A DNA stretch of 10,391 bases, taken from the NCBI GenBank assembly GCA_025464025.1, contig JAODBP010000332.1:1-10391 (forward strand). Direction: 5' to 3'. A program made the translations under genes and the position numbers. Shown here in pieces: positions 1-6,175 of this stretch. This stretch comes from Actinomycetes bacterium (GTDB lineage: Bacteria; Actinomycetota; Acidimicrobiia; Acidimicrobiales; CADCSY01). The notes below the pieces were generated by a model, which worked only from the letters and a program-made list of their open reading frames with translations, searched no databases and had not been told where the DNA came from. Each line of letters starts with the position of its first letter. The first letter of the stretch is position 1.

Positions 1-103
1 CGTGCACGCGGAGGCGCGGCTCGTCGAGGGCCTCGAGCTGGCGGGCGATGCGCAGGTAGTCGGCCGGGCTCAGGGCCTGCCCGGGCTCCAGGAGGGCCTC
101 CAC
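1..103 (-). CDS. N-terminus of divergent protein, possibly FkbH-like (5' partial)
   Basis: The first 34 codons of a minus-strand gene run off the left edge of the window. Read from a GTG at 103-101 the protein begins MEALLEPGQALSPADYLRIA and continues through a helical, charged stretch (RQLEALDEPRLRVH). Nearly every codon ends in G or C, as in the real genes here, while the plus-strand reading of the same bases is low-complexity. No ATG, GTG or TTG lies in frame between the start and about 187, so 103 is the best start. No clear Shine-Dalgarno precedes it; a TACCAA element 7 nt upstream suggests leaderless initiation. The helical N-terminus followed by LEALDEP..RV resembles the lead-in of FkbH-like HAD-IIIC proteins found in polysaccharide loci, but 34 residues cannot establish this. 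Existence of the gene is fairly sure; function is a guess. Confidence 0.55.
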   Translation of the reverse strand, partial: MEALLEPGQALSPADYLRIARQLEALDEPRLRVH

Positions 104-110
104 GGACCCA

Positions 111-116
111 TTGGTA
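111..116 (-). promoter_or_regulatory. Candidate -10 element of the divergent minus-strand gene
   Basis: Read on the minus strand the bases are TACCAA, ending 7 nt before the GTG at 103. That spacing matches the -10 elements before the genes at 6992 and 9852, so the transcript would start at or next to the start codon. The last base deviates from the TANNNT consensus, and no convincing -35 hexamer is visible. Confidence 0.35.
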
Positions 117-120
117 ACAC

Positions 121-141
121 GTCCGGCGGGCTCCGCCGGAC
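121..141. repeat. Perfect 9-bp inverted repeat with 3-nt spacer, candidate operator
   Basis: GTCCGGCGG at 121-129 and its exact reverse complement CCGCCGGAC at 133-141 flank a GCT spacer. The repeat lies in the divergent intergenic region, 4 nt from the putative minus-strand -10 and about 35 nt before the plus-strand -10. It therefore covers the spacer and -35 region of the minus-strand promoter. It could bind a regulator or form a hairpin. It is not followed by a T tract in either direction, so it does not look like a terminator. GC-rich sequence yields palindromes by chance, so the role is uncertain. Confidence 0.45.
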
Positions 142-175
142 CCCGGGGGAGGGCGGGGGGAGGAGCGTCGTCGGC

Positions 176-181
176 TACCGT
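176..181 (+). promoter_or_regulatory. Candidate -10 element for the export/modification operon
   Basis: TACCGT fits the actinobacterial TANNNT -10 pattern. It lies 60 nt before the TTG start at 242, giving a predicted 5' leader of about 55 nt that contains the ribosome binding site. The upstream bases at -35 fall in a G-rich run and show no TTGACA-like hexamer. It is the only plus-strand TANNNT hexamer I picked out by eye in the intergenic region. Confidence 0.35.
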
Positions 182-226
182 TGCCTGTCCGTTCGGGGGT
201 CCCCGCCGGGTCGGACCGGCCCAGCC

Positions 227-235
227 GGAGGAAGG
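227..235 (+). promoter_or_regulatory. Strong ribosome binding site fixing the TTG start at 242
   Basis: GGAGGAAGG ends 6 nt before TTG at 242 and is the best Shine-Dalgarno in the window. It decides the start of the glycosyltransferase, since the same frame is open back to the window edge but carries no recognisable domain there. Confidence 0.7.
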
Positions 236-241
236 ACGACG

Positions 242-1516
242 TTGCCGCAGTTCTCGATTGTGATCCCGACGAGGAACCGCGCCAGCCTCCTTCCGCACGC
301 CGTCGAGAGCGTGCTCGCCCAGGCCGACGCCGACGTCGAGGTGATCGTCAGCGACAACCACTCCGTTGACGACACGGCCGCGGTGATCGACCGGTACCGG
401 GACCGCGGCGTCCGCCACGTCCGGCCCCCGGCGTCGCTGTCCATGCCCGATCACTGGGACTTCGCCGCCGAGCAGGCGACAGGTGACTGGCTGCTGCTCT
501 TGGCCGACGACGACGTGTTCTGCCCCAACCTCGTGCCCACCCTGCGCCAGGTCGTCGACCGGGCCGACGACGGCGTGGTGTCGTGGCTCTCCGGCCGCTA
601 CACCTACCGGGTGACCGACGCCGAGGCCGGTGCCGGTGAGAAGCAGGCGTTCGAGCGCCTCTACTACTACGCGGAGCTGGCCAACGAGCTGCTGGTGCCG
701 TCGCACACCGGCGACGTCGTCGAGATGGACGCCCGACAGCGCCTCCGGCGGCTCTTCGCCCTCGAGCACGACCCGACGTTGCCCCGCGGCTACACCTCGG
801 CGTGCCGCCGCGACGTGGTCGACGACGCCCGGCGTCGGGCCGGCCGGCTGTTCATCCCGTTGGCACCCGACTACTCGTTCCCCGCCGTCCTGCTGTCCAG
901 CATCGGCTCGTACCTCTTCGTGGATGCCCCGCTCCAGGTGTTCGGTGCCTACCCGCGGTCCGGCGACGAGTCGTGGCACGAGGTGTTCGTCAAGGAGTTC
1001 GGCGCCCAGGCGCCGTTCGACCGCACGCCGATCGCCTCTCCGATGCTGACCACGAACCTGATCGCCGAGACGCTGCTGCGGGTGAAGGAGCAGGTGACCG
1101 AGGGCCTCGAGGACATCGAGATCGACTGGGAGGCGTACTTCCTCCTCTGTTGGAACGACCTCCTCTGGACCCGCCACCACGGTGTGCCGATGGCCGAGGC
1201 CGAGGCCGACCTCCGGGCCGCCCTCGCCCGCCAGCCCGATGCCGTGCGGACCGCCGTCGAGGGCCACTTCTCGTTCCGCCACCCCTGGCTCGCCGACCGC
1301 CTGCGTGATGCCAAGCGGAGCGCGGCGGCGGCCAAGGTCCGTCGGGTCGCCTACGGGGCCATGGGCCGCGTCCGGCGCGGGTCGGCCCTGGCCGATCGCC
1401 GTGACGCCCGCCGCTGGCTCGACACCGTCCCCGGCGGCGACCACGGCTTCGACGACATCCTCGGCGCCGCCGCCTACGCCGCCCGCACCTACGCCCCGGT
1501 CGCCAGCCTCCGGTGA
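242..1516 (+). CDS. Family 2 (GT-A) glycosyltransferase with long C-terminal extension
   Basis: Predicted 424-residue cytosolic glycosyltransferase that would transfer a sugar from a nucleotide donor to a growing glycan. From TTG 242 it begins LPQFSIVIPTRNRASLLPHA, the first strand and helix of a GT-A fold. VSDNHSVDDT (about 37-45) is the nucleotide-binding loop, and ADDD (about 88-91) is the metal-binding DXD motif. The GT-A core ends near residue 230. The remaining roughly 190 residues have no motif I recognise, and the last 70 are basic and Arg/Ala-rich (RRVAYGAMGRVRRG), which could favour membrane or partner contact. The TTG start follows a strong Shine-Dalgarno. The stop overlaps the next gene's GTG start (GTGA), so it heads the exporter operon. 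It is the only sugar transferase of this type here; donor and acceptor are unknown. Confidence 0.88.
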   Translation: MPQFSIVIPTRNRASLLPHAVESVLAQADADVEVIVSDNHSVDDTAAVIDRYRDRGVRHVRPPASLSMPDHWDFAAEQATGDWLLLLADDDVFCPNLVPTLRQVVDRADDGVVSWLSGRYTYRVTDAEAGAGEKQAFERLYYYAELANELLVPSHTGDVVEMDARQRLRRLFALEHDPTLPRGYTSACRRDVVDDARRRAGRLFIPLAPDYSFPAVLLSSIGSYLFVDAPLQVFGAYPRSGDESWHEVFVKEFGAQAPFDRTPIASPMLTTNLIAETLLRVKEQVTEGLEDIEIDWEAYFLLCWNDLLWTRHHGVPMAEAEADLRAALARQPDAVRTAVEGHFSFRHPWLADRLRDAKRSAAAAKVRRVAYGAMGRVRRGSALADRRDARRWLDTVPGGDHGFDDILGAAAYAARTYAPVASLR

Positions 1517-2343
1517 CCGACGAGGCCCGGCCCCGCAAGGTGGCGATCATCGAACCCGGCGGCAGCTTCACCTCGTTCCGCGAGGTGTGGCACGCACGCG
1601 AGCTCGTGAGCTTCCTCACCTGGCGCGACATGAAGGTGCGCTACGCCCAGGCCGTGCTCGGCCTGGCCTGGGCCCTGATCCAGCCCCTGGTGCTGATGGT
1701 GCTGTTCACCGTCTTCCTCGGCCGCTTCGCCGGGGTCCGCACCGACGACGTCCCCTACGCCGTGTTCGCCCTGTCCGGGCTGGTGCCGTGGACGTTCTTC
1801 GCCAACGGCGTGGGTGGTGCGGCCGAGAGCCTGCTCACCAACGCCAACCTGGTCTCCAAGGTCTACTTCCCGCGCCTGGCCATCCCGCTGGGGGTCGTGC
1901 TGTCGTGGGTCCCCGACCTGCTGATCGGCTCCGTCCTGCTCGTGCTGTTCATGCTGGCCAAGGGGGTGACGCCAGCGCCGACGGTGTTCCTGCTGCCGTT
2001 CATCGCCGTCCTCGCCGTGCTGCCGGCGCTCGGGCTGGGTGCGCTCCTGGCCGCGCTCAACGTGAAGTACCGCGACGTGCGCTACGCCGTCCCGTTCGTC
2101 CTCCAGGCCATGATCTTCGCCACCCCGATCGTCTATCCGGCCACGGTGGCGTCGCCCCGCGTGCGGGTGCTGTTCGGGCTCAACCCGATGGCCGGTGTCA
2201 TCGAGGCCTACCGGTGGGCCGCGCTGGGCCAGCCGGCGTCGGTCACGACGATCGCCCTGTCGGCCGTCGTCACGGCCCTGCTGCTCGGCGGGGGCCTGGC
2301 CTACTTCCAGCGAGCCGAAGCGACGTTCGCCGATGTCATCTGA
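1513..2343 (+). CDS. wzm: Polysaccharide ABC transporter permease (Wzm/TagG type)
   Basis: A 276-residue ABC-2 type membrane permease that, as a dimer with the Wzt ATPase encoded next, would move a lipid-linked glycan across the cytoplasmic membrane. The N-terminal 30 residues are cytosolic. Then LVSFLTWRDMKVRYAQAVLG, an amphipathic entry segment typical of the family, precedes about six hydrophobic segments (roughly 50-70, 83-100, 123-148, 157-183, 192-210 and 246-265). Family hallmarks include the LAWALIQPL stretch, NLVSKVYFPRLAIPL, LNVKYRDVRYAVPF and LNPMAGVIEAYRWA. Length is normal for Wzm. The GTG start at 1513 overlaps the glycosyltransferase stop by 4 bp without a clear Shine-Dalgarno, so translation is probably coupled. 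Its 3' end overlaps wzt by 11 bp. The substrate cannot be read from the permease; teichoic-acid-like or O-antigen-like glycans are both possible. Confidence 0.93.
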   Translation: MTDEARPRKVAIIEPGGSFTSFREVWHARELVSFLTWRDMKVRYAQAVLGLAWALIQPLVLMVLFTVFLGRFAGVRTDDVPYAVFALSGLVPWTFFANGVGGAAESLLTNANLVSKVYFPRLAIPLGVVLSWVPDLLIGSVLLVLFMLAKGVTPAPTVFLLPFIAVLAVLPALGLGALLAALNVKYRDVRYAVPFVLQAMIFATPIVYPATVASPRVRVLFGLNPMAGVIEAYRWAALGQPASVTTIALSAVVTALLLGGGLAYFQRAEATFADVI

Positions 2344-3640
2344 GCTCGCCCTCCGGGCCGAGGGGATCGGCAAGTCGTACCAGCTCGGCGCGACCGTCGG
2401 CGGGTTCCGCTACGGCTCCCTCCGAGAGAGCCTGACCGCTGGTTTGAAGGGCGGGCTGCGCCGCTCGCGCGAGGACCGCACGTTCTGGGCCCTGCGTGAC
2501 GTGAGCTTCAGCATCGGCCAGGGCGAGCGGGTCGGCGTGATCGGCCGGAACGGAGCGGGCAAGAGCACGCTCCTCAAGATCCTCACGCGGGTGACCCGAC
2601 CGACCGAGGGCCGGGCCGAGGTGCACGGCCGGGTCGGCTCGCTGCTCGAGGTCGGCACCGGCTTCCACCCCGAGCTGAGCGGTCGCGACAACATCCTGCT
2701 GGCTGGTGCCGTGCTGGGCATGCCCCGCAACGAGATCTACGAGAAGATGGACGAGATCGTCGCGTTCGCCGGGGTTGCGCAGTTCCTCGACACCCCGGTG
2801 AAGCGGTACTCCTCGGGCATGTACCTCCGGCTGGCCTTCGCCGTGGCCGCCCACCTCGAGCCCGACGTGCTCCTCGTCGATGAGGTCCTCGCCGTGGGGG
2901 ACGCCGACTTCCAGGCCAAGTGCCTCGGCCGGATGGAGGAGATCTCGGCCGGCGGCGGTCGCACGGTGATGTTCGTCTCGCACTCCATGCCGGCCGTGCT
3001 CCGCCTGTGCGAGCGCGTGATCCTGATGGACAAGGGCCAGATCATCGCCGACGGTGGTGCCGCCGAGGTCGTGCGGGCCTACCTCGACGCCGGTCTGGGC
3101 TCCAGCGCCGAGCGGGAGTGGGACGACTGGCGCACGGCTCCGGGCGACGACCTCGTCCGGCTCCGGTCGGTGCGGGTGCTGGACGCCGACGGCCGTGTGA
3201 CCGAGGAGCACGACATCCGTCGCCCGATCCGCATCGAGGTCGAGTACTGGGCGCTCCCCGGGATCGAGACCGAGCTCCCGTTCGTCAACCTCCACCTGCG
3301 CACCGAGCAGGACGTCGTGATCCTGGTCACCGCCGACTTCGTCGACGACGACTGGCTGCACCGGCCCCGCCAGCCCGGCCTCGTGCGGGCCACGTGCGAG
3401 ATCCCCGGCAACCTCCTCGCCGAGGGCCAGGTCTTCGTGCTCGCCGCCGTCTCGAGCGACAACCCGGTGCGGGTGCACGCCATGGAGCGCGACGCGGTGG
3501 CGTTCCAGGTCATCGACCGCAGCGACGGCGACGGCACGCGGGGTCCGTACGCCAACGAGTGGCCCGGCGTCGTGCGGCCCAAGCTCCCGTGGACGGCGAC
3601 CCAGGTCGAGGTCGGCGGGCCCGGCGGCAGCAGCCGATGA
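2333..3640 (+). CDS. wzt: Polysaccharide ABC transporter ATPase with C-terminal glycan-recognition domain (Wzt)
   Basis: A 435-residue ATPase partner of the Wzm permease. The nucleotide-binding domain covers about residues 5-255. It has Walker A GRNGAGKST (71-79), signature YSSGMYLRLAF (159-169), Walker B DVLLVDEVLAVGD (178-190) and the H-loop histidine at 217 (FVSHS). The lead-in before Walker A carries the GGFRYGSLRESL insertion usual in polysaccharide exporters. Residues about 260-430 form a beta-rich domain of the Wzt C-terminal type. In E. coli O8/O9a this domain binds the modified non-reducing end of the O-chain and gates export. Its presence beside methyltransferase genes makes a substrate-specific, cap-recognising exporter plausible, which is inference. 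ATG 2333 gives MSSELALRAEGIGKSY, a normal start for the family, and overlaps wzm by 11 bp. The stop overlaps the next ATG (ATGA). Confidence 0.94.
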   Translation: MSSELALRAEGIGKSYQLGATVGGFRYGSLRESLTAGLKGGLRRSREDRTFWALRDVSFSIGQGERVGVIGRNGAGKSTLLKILTRVTRPTEGRAEVHGRVGSLLEVGTGFHPELSGRDNILLAGAVLGMPRNEIYEKMDEIVAFAGVAQFLDTPVKRYSSGMYLRLAFAVAAHLEPDVLLVDEVLAVGDADFQAKCLGRMEEISAGGGRTVMFVSHSMPAVLRLCERVILMDKGQIIADGGAAEVVRAYLDAGLGSSAEREWDDWRTAPGDDLVRLRSVRVLDADGRVTEEHDIRRPIRIEVEYWALPGIETELPFVNLHLRTEQDVVILVTADFVDDDWLHRPRQPGLVRATCEIPGNLLAEGQVFVLAAVSSDNPVRVHAMERDAVAFQVIDRSDGDGTRGPYANEWPGVVRPKLPWTATQVEVGGPGGSSR

Positions 3641-4503
3641 GGGTGCTGGTGTCCGGCGCTGGTGGGTTCATCGGCGCCCACCTGGTACGCGATCTCCTGG
3701 GCCGGGGCCACGAGGTCCACGCCCTCGCCCGTCGGCCCGGCCGGGTCGCGCCCGCCGGCGTCGCTTCGTCGGTCGCCCTCGACCGGGCGAGCCTCGCCGC
3801 GTTGGCCCCGGATGCCGCCGTGCACCTGGCCTGGGTCACCGAGCCGGGCGCGTACCTCGAGGCGGTCGAGGCCAACGAGGTCGCCCTGGCCACCAGTGCC
3901 GAGCTGGTCGACGCCCTCGTCGCCGCCGGCTGCGGGCGGCTCGTCGTGGCTGGCACCTGCCTCGAGGACCAGCCCGGCACGGCGGGCGGCGACTCGCCCT
4001 ACGCCCGGGCCAAGCGCGACCAGCACCGGCTCGCGGTCGAGGCCGGCCTGTCGAGCGCCTGCGCCCACATCTTCTCCGTCTACGGCCCGGGCGAGGACGA
4101 GCGCCGAGCCGTCTCCAGCGTCGTCCTCGGCCTGCTGGGTGGCGACCGGGTGGCGGTCTCGCCTGGCGACCAGGTCCGCGACTACCTCCACGTGGCCGAC
4201 GTGGCCGGGGCCCTCGCCACCCTGGCCGAGCACGACGTGGAGGGTGGCATCGACGTCGGCTCGGGCGACGGCGTGGAGCTGGCCGCCGTGTTCGCCGAGA
4301 TCGGTCGGCTGCTCGACGCATCGGACCGGATCGACTGGGGGGCCCGCACGGCGGCCGCCGTCGAGCAGTTCAGCGCCGTGGCCGACCCGAGCGCCCTCCA
4401 CCAGCTGGGATGGCGGCCCCGGTACTCGCTTGTCGAGGGGCTGGCTGACACGATCACCTGGTGGAAGCAGTCCCGAAGCAGCAACCGGAAGGCACGTGCG
4501 TGA
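3637..4503 (+). CDS. NAD(P)-dependent epimerase/dehydratase, candidate CDP-sugar 4-ketoreductase
   Basis: A 288-residue extended short-chain dehydrogenase/reductase. The Rossmann glycine motif is SGAGGFIGAHL (G7, G10, G13), the catalytic YxxxK is Y122-ARA-K126, and T107 in VVAGT sits where the family's Ser/Thr is expected. RDYLHVADVA (181-190) is the usual RDfihVdDva substrate-domain motif, and the C-terminal LGWRPRYSLVEGL is typical of nucleotide-sugar SDRs. The length is close to that of small 4-ketoreductases such as RfbJ (CDP-abequose synthase). With rfbF and rfbG nearby, reduction of the C4 ketone of a CDP-4-keto-6-deoxy sugar is the likeliest job, but a 4-epimerase or another SDR activity is possible. 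The ATG start overlaps the wzt stop by 4 bp, and the stop overlaps the next GTG start (GTGA). Confidence 0.87.
   Translation: MRVLVSGAGGFIGAHLVRDLLGRGHEVHALARRPGRVAPAGVASSVALDRASLAALAPDAAVHLAWVTEPGAYLEAVEANEVALATSAELVDALVAAGCGRLVVAGTCLEDQPGTAGGDSPYARAKRDQHRLAVEAGLSSACAHIFSVYGPGEDERRAVSSVVLGLLGGDRVAVSPGDQVRDYLHVADVAGALATLAEHDVEGGIDVGSGDGVELAAVFAEIGRLLDASDRIDWGARTAAAVEQFSAVADPSALHQLGWRPRYSLVEGLADTITWWKQSRSSNRKARA
4487..4492 (+). promoter_or_regulatory. Ribosome binding site selecting the GTG start at 4500
   Basis: GGAAGG ends 7 nt before GTG 4500, inside the 3' end of the SDR gene. It supports GTG 4500 over the in-frame GTG at 4461, which would add 13 non-conserved residues and a 43-bp overlap. 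Confidence 0.55.
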
Positions 4504-5249
4504 CAGATCAGGCCCCTCGAGTCGGACGGACGTTCTCGGCGACGGTCGACGGCGTCGAGCAGGAGTTCGACCTCTACGACCCGGCGGCCATGCCCGTCCT
4601 CGCCGAGCTCTGGACCCGCGCCGGCTGGCAGAACCGCCTCTCCTACGAGGTCACCTGGCTCGGGATACCGATGATCCAGGTGCCCGAGGACATCGTGATG
4701 CTCCAGGAGCTGGTCTGGAAGATCCGCCCCACGGTCGTCGTCGAGTGCGGCGTGGCCCACGGCGGCGCCCTCGTCTTCTACGCCGGCATGCTCGAGCTGC
4801 TCGGCCACGGCCGGGTCATCGGCGTCGACGTCGAGATCCGGAAGTACAACCGCCTGGCCATCGAGAGCCACCCGCTGAGCGACCGCATCCGGCTCATCGA
4901 GGGCAGCTCGACGGCGCCCGACATCCTGGACCAGGTCCGGGCCGAGATCCGCTCCGACGACGTCGTGCTCGTCCTGCTCGACTCGAACCACACGGCCGAG
5001 CACGTGCGGGCCGAGCTCGAGGCCTACGCGCCGATGGTCACGCCGGGCAGCTACGTGGTCGTCTTCGACAGCGTGATGACACTCGTGCACGACGCGCCCA
5101 ACGGCAAGCCGACGTGGACCGACGACAACCCGGTCACCGCCGTCAACGGCTTCCTCGGCACGCACCCCGACTTCGAGCGCGACGCCAGCTACGAGCGGCT
5201 CCAGGTGACGTACTGCCGAGGGGGGTTCCTCCGGCGGCGCCACGCATGA
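4500..5249 (+). CDS. CmcI / rhamnosyl O-methyltransferase family SAM-dependent methyltransferase
   Basis: A 249-residue class I methyltransferase of the family named after cephalosporin hydroxylase CmcI, which also includes sugar (rhamnosyl) O-methyltransferases. The SAM loop is VVVECGVAHGGALVFYAG (79-96), with GVD (108-110) ending the second strand. LLDSNHTAEHVRAEL (159-173) and VVFD (187-190) supply the acidic and histidine residues expected around the metal and active site. The C-terminal VNGFLGTHPDFERD and GGFLRR are characteristic of the family. The N-terminal 60 residues precede the fold, as is usual. In this locus it most likely O-methylates a sugar of the glycan or its nucleotide-sugar precursor; antibiotic hydroxylation is unlikely. 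GTG 4500 is preceded by GGAAGG and overlaps the SDR stop. The stop overlaps the next gene (ATGA). Position specificity cannot be read from sequence. Confidence 0.85.
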   Translation: MTDQAPRVGRTFSATVDGVEQEFDLYDPAAMPVLAELWTRAGWQNRLSYEVTWLGIPMIQVPEDIVMLQELVWKIRPTVVVECGVAHGGALVFYAGMLELLGHGRVIGVDVEIRKYNRLAIESHPLSDRIRLIEGSSTAPDILDQVRAEIRSDDVVLVLLDSNHTAEHVRAELEAYAPMVTPGSYVVVFDSVMTLVHDAPNGKPTWTDDNPVTAVNGFLGTHPDFERDASYERLQVTYCRGGFLRRRHA

Positions 5250-6175
5250 CCGACGAGGACGAGGCGGGACCGTCGCGCTTCTGGCGCGAGCTGGCCGACG
5301 AGCACGAGGCGGCCCTCGGGGAGCACGGGCTCGACACGATGAAGCGGCGCCAGGCGCTCCGCTACTTCACCTGGCAGTGGAACCGCTCGCGCCTGCGGGG
5401 CAGCGAGCAGCTCCGCTTCCTCCTGCGCAACGTCCGCCCGGCCGATCTGGCGCGCGCCGTCCTCCAGCCGGTCAACCTGCGGGACCCGGCTTGGTCGGGG
5501 CCGTCGTGGTCCGTGGTCGACCGGTGGCTCTACGCCGTCTCGGTGCGCCTCCTCTGGGCCTACGCCGAGCGGGCCGGCGACCCCGAGGCCGTGGCCCTGC
5601 CCGAGCCCGAGCTCGGCGGGCCGTTCCCGGTGCAGCTCCGCGGTCGGCTGATCTCCCAGGACCTCGCCAACTCGGCCATCGAGGTCGATGCCGTGCGAGA
5701 GGCCCTGGCCGGGGCGCGCCCGACCGAGATCCTCGAGATCGGCGGGGGCTACGGCCGCTTCGCCTACGTCGCCCTCCACCTCTTCCCCGAGGCCCGCTAC
5801 ACGATCGTCGACATCGAGCCGGCCATGACGATCTCGCGGTGGTACCTGACCAGCCTGTTCGGGCCGGACCGGGTCCGCTTCGTCCATGCCGACGACGCCG
5901 CCGACCTCGTGGACCGCTTCGACCTCGCCCTGTCGATCTCGTCGCTCCAGGAGATGACGACCGACCAGGTCGACGGCTACCTCCGGCTCATCGACCGCAC
6001 CACGACGGGCGGCACGGTGTACCTGAAGCAGTGGACGAGCTGGTTCAACCAGGTCGACGACGTGGTCATGCGCTTCGAGGACTACCCCGTGCCGGACCGA
6101 TGGGTCCCGCGCTACTCCCGCCCGGCTCGGGTGCAGACGGCGTTCACCGAGGCAGCCTGGGGGGTTCCGGCATGA
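5246..6175 (+). CDS. Putative sugar O-methyltransferase (NanM type)
   Basis: A 309-residue protein with a helical N-terminal half and a C-terminal SAM-binding Rossmann fold. The SAM motif is EILEIGGGYGRFAY (161-174). IVDIEPAM (187-194) provides the acidic residue for the SAM ribose, and LALSISSLQEMTTDQVDGYL (227-246) is the motif IV region. The layout, with RLISQDLANSAIE before the fold and the extended GGGYGRFAYV loop, fits the putative sugar O-methyltransferase family typified by NanM of nanchangmycin biosynthesis. The expected substrate is a deoxysugar hydroxyl, either on the nucleotide sugar or on the glycan end. It sits between another O-methyltransferase and rfbF, overlapping both by 4 bp. 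No strong Shine-Dalgarno is visible, so coupled translation is likely. Methyltransferase fold is sure; substrate is inferred. Confidence 0.82.
   Translation: MTDEDEAGPSRFWRELADEHEAALGEHGLDTMKRRQALRYFTWQWNRSRLRGSEQLRFLLRNVRPADLARAVLQPVNLRDPAWSGPSWSVVDRWLYAVSVRLLWAYAERAGDPEAVALPEPELGGPFPVQLRGRLISQDLANSAIEVDAVREALAGARPTEILEIGGGYGRFAYVALHLFPEARYTIVDIEPAMTISRWYLTSLFGPDRVRFVHADDAADLVDRFDLALSISSLQEMTTDQVDGYLRLIDRTTTGGTVYLKQWTSWFNQVDDVVMRFEDYPVPDRWVPRYSRPARVQTAFTEAAWGVPA

Noticed and set aside
145..163. G-rich run that might form a G-quadruplex between the divergent promoters
   Set aside because: Only three runs of three or more G are present before the pattern breaks to GG, so the usual four-run requirement is not met, and G runs are expected at this base composition.
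2..241. N-terminal extension of the glycosyltransferase to the window edge
   Set aside because: The extra residues are low-complexity and precede the normal family N-terminus, and a strong GGAGGAAGG site points to TTG 242. The bases 1-103 have better coding character on the minus strand.
2336..3478. A 380-codon open frame antisense to wzt, with similar long antisense frames at 3079-4401, 4182-5243, 6782-7966 and 7690-9216
   Set aside because: They mirror the real genes in a GC-rich sequence where stop codons are rare. They give low-complexity His/Gly/Asp/Arg-rich proteins with no motifs, while the opposite strand has clear conserved enzymes.
4461..4499. Earlier GTG start for the CmcI-like methyltransferase
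   Set aside because: It would overlap the SDR gene by 43 bp and lacks a good ribosome binding site, while GTG 4500 has GGAAGG at 7 nt and the usual GTGA overlap.
3662..5245. Long upstream extension in the frame of the NanM-type methyltransferase, which would give an 837-residue fusion
   Set aside because: The extension is a Ser/Arg/Pro-rich shadow of the SDR and CmcI-like genes. The real protein starts at ATG 5246, overlapping the previous stop.
4500..5249. Cephalosporin hydroxylase activity for the CmcI-like protein
   Set aside because: The family name comes from one antibiotic gene. Members in polysaccharide loci are SAM-dependent O-methyltransferases, and no beta-lactam genes are present.
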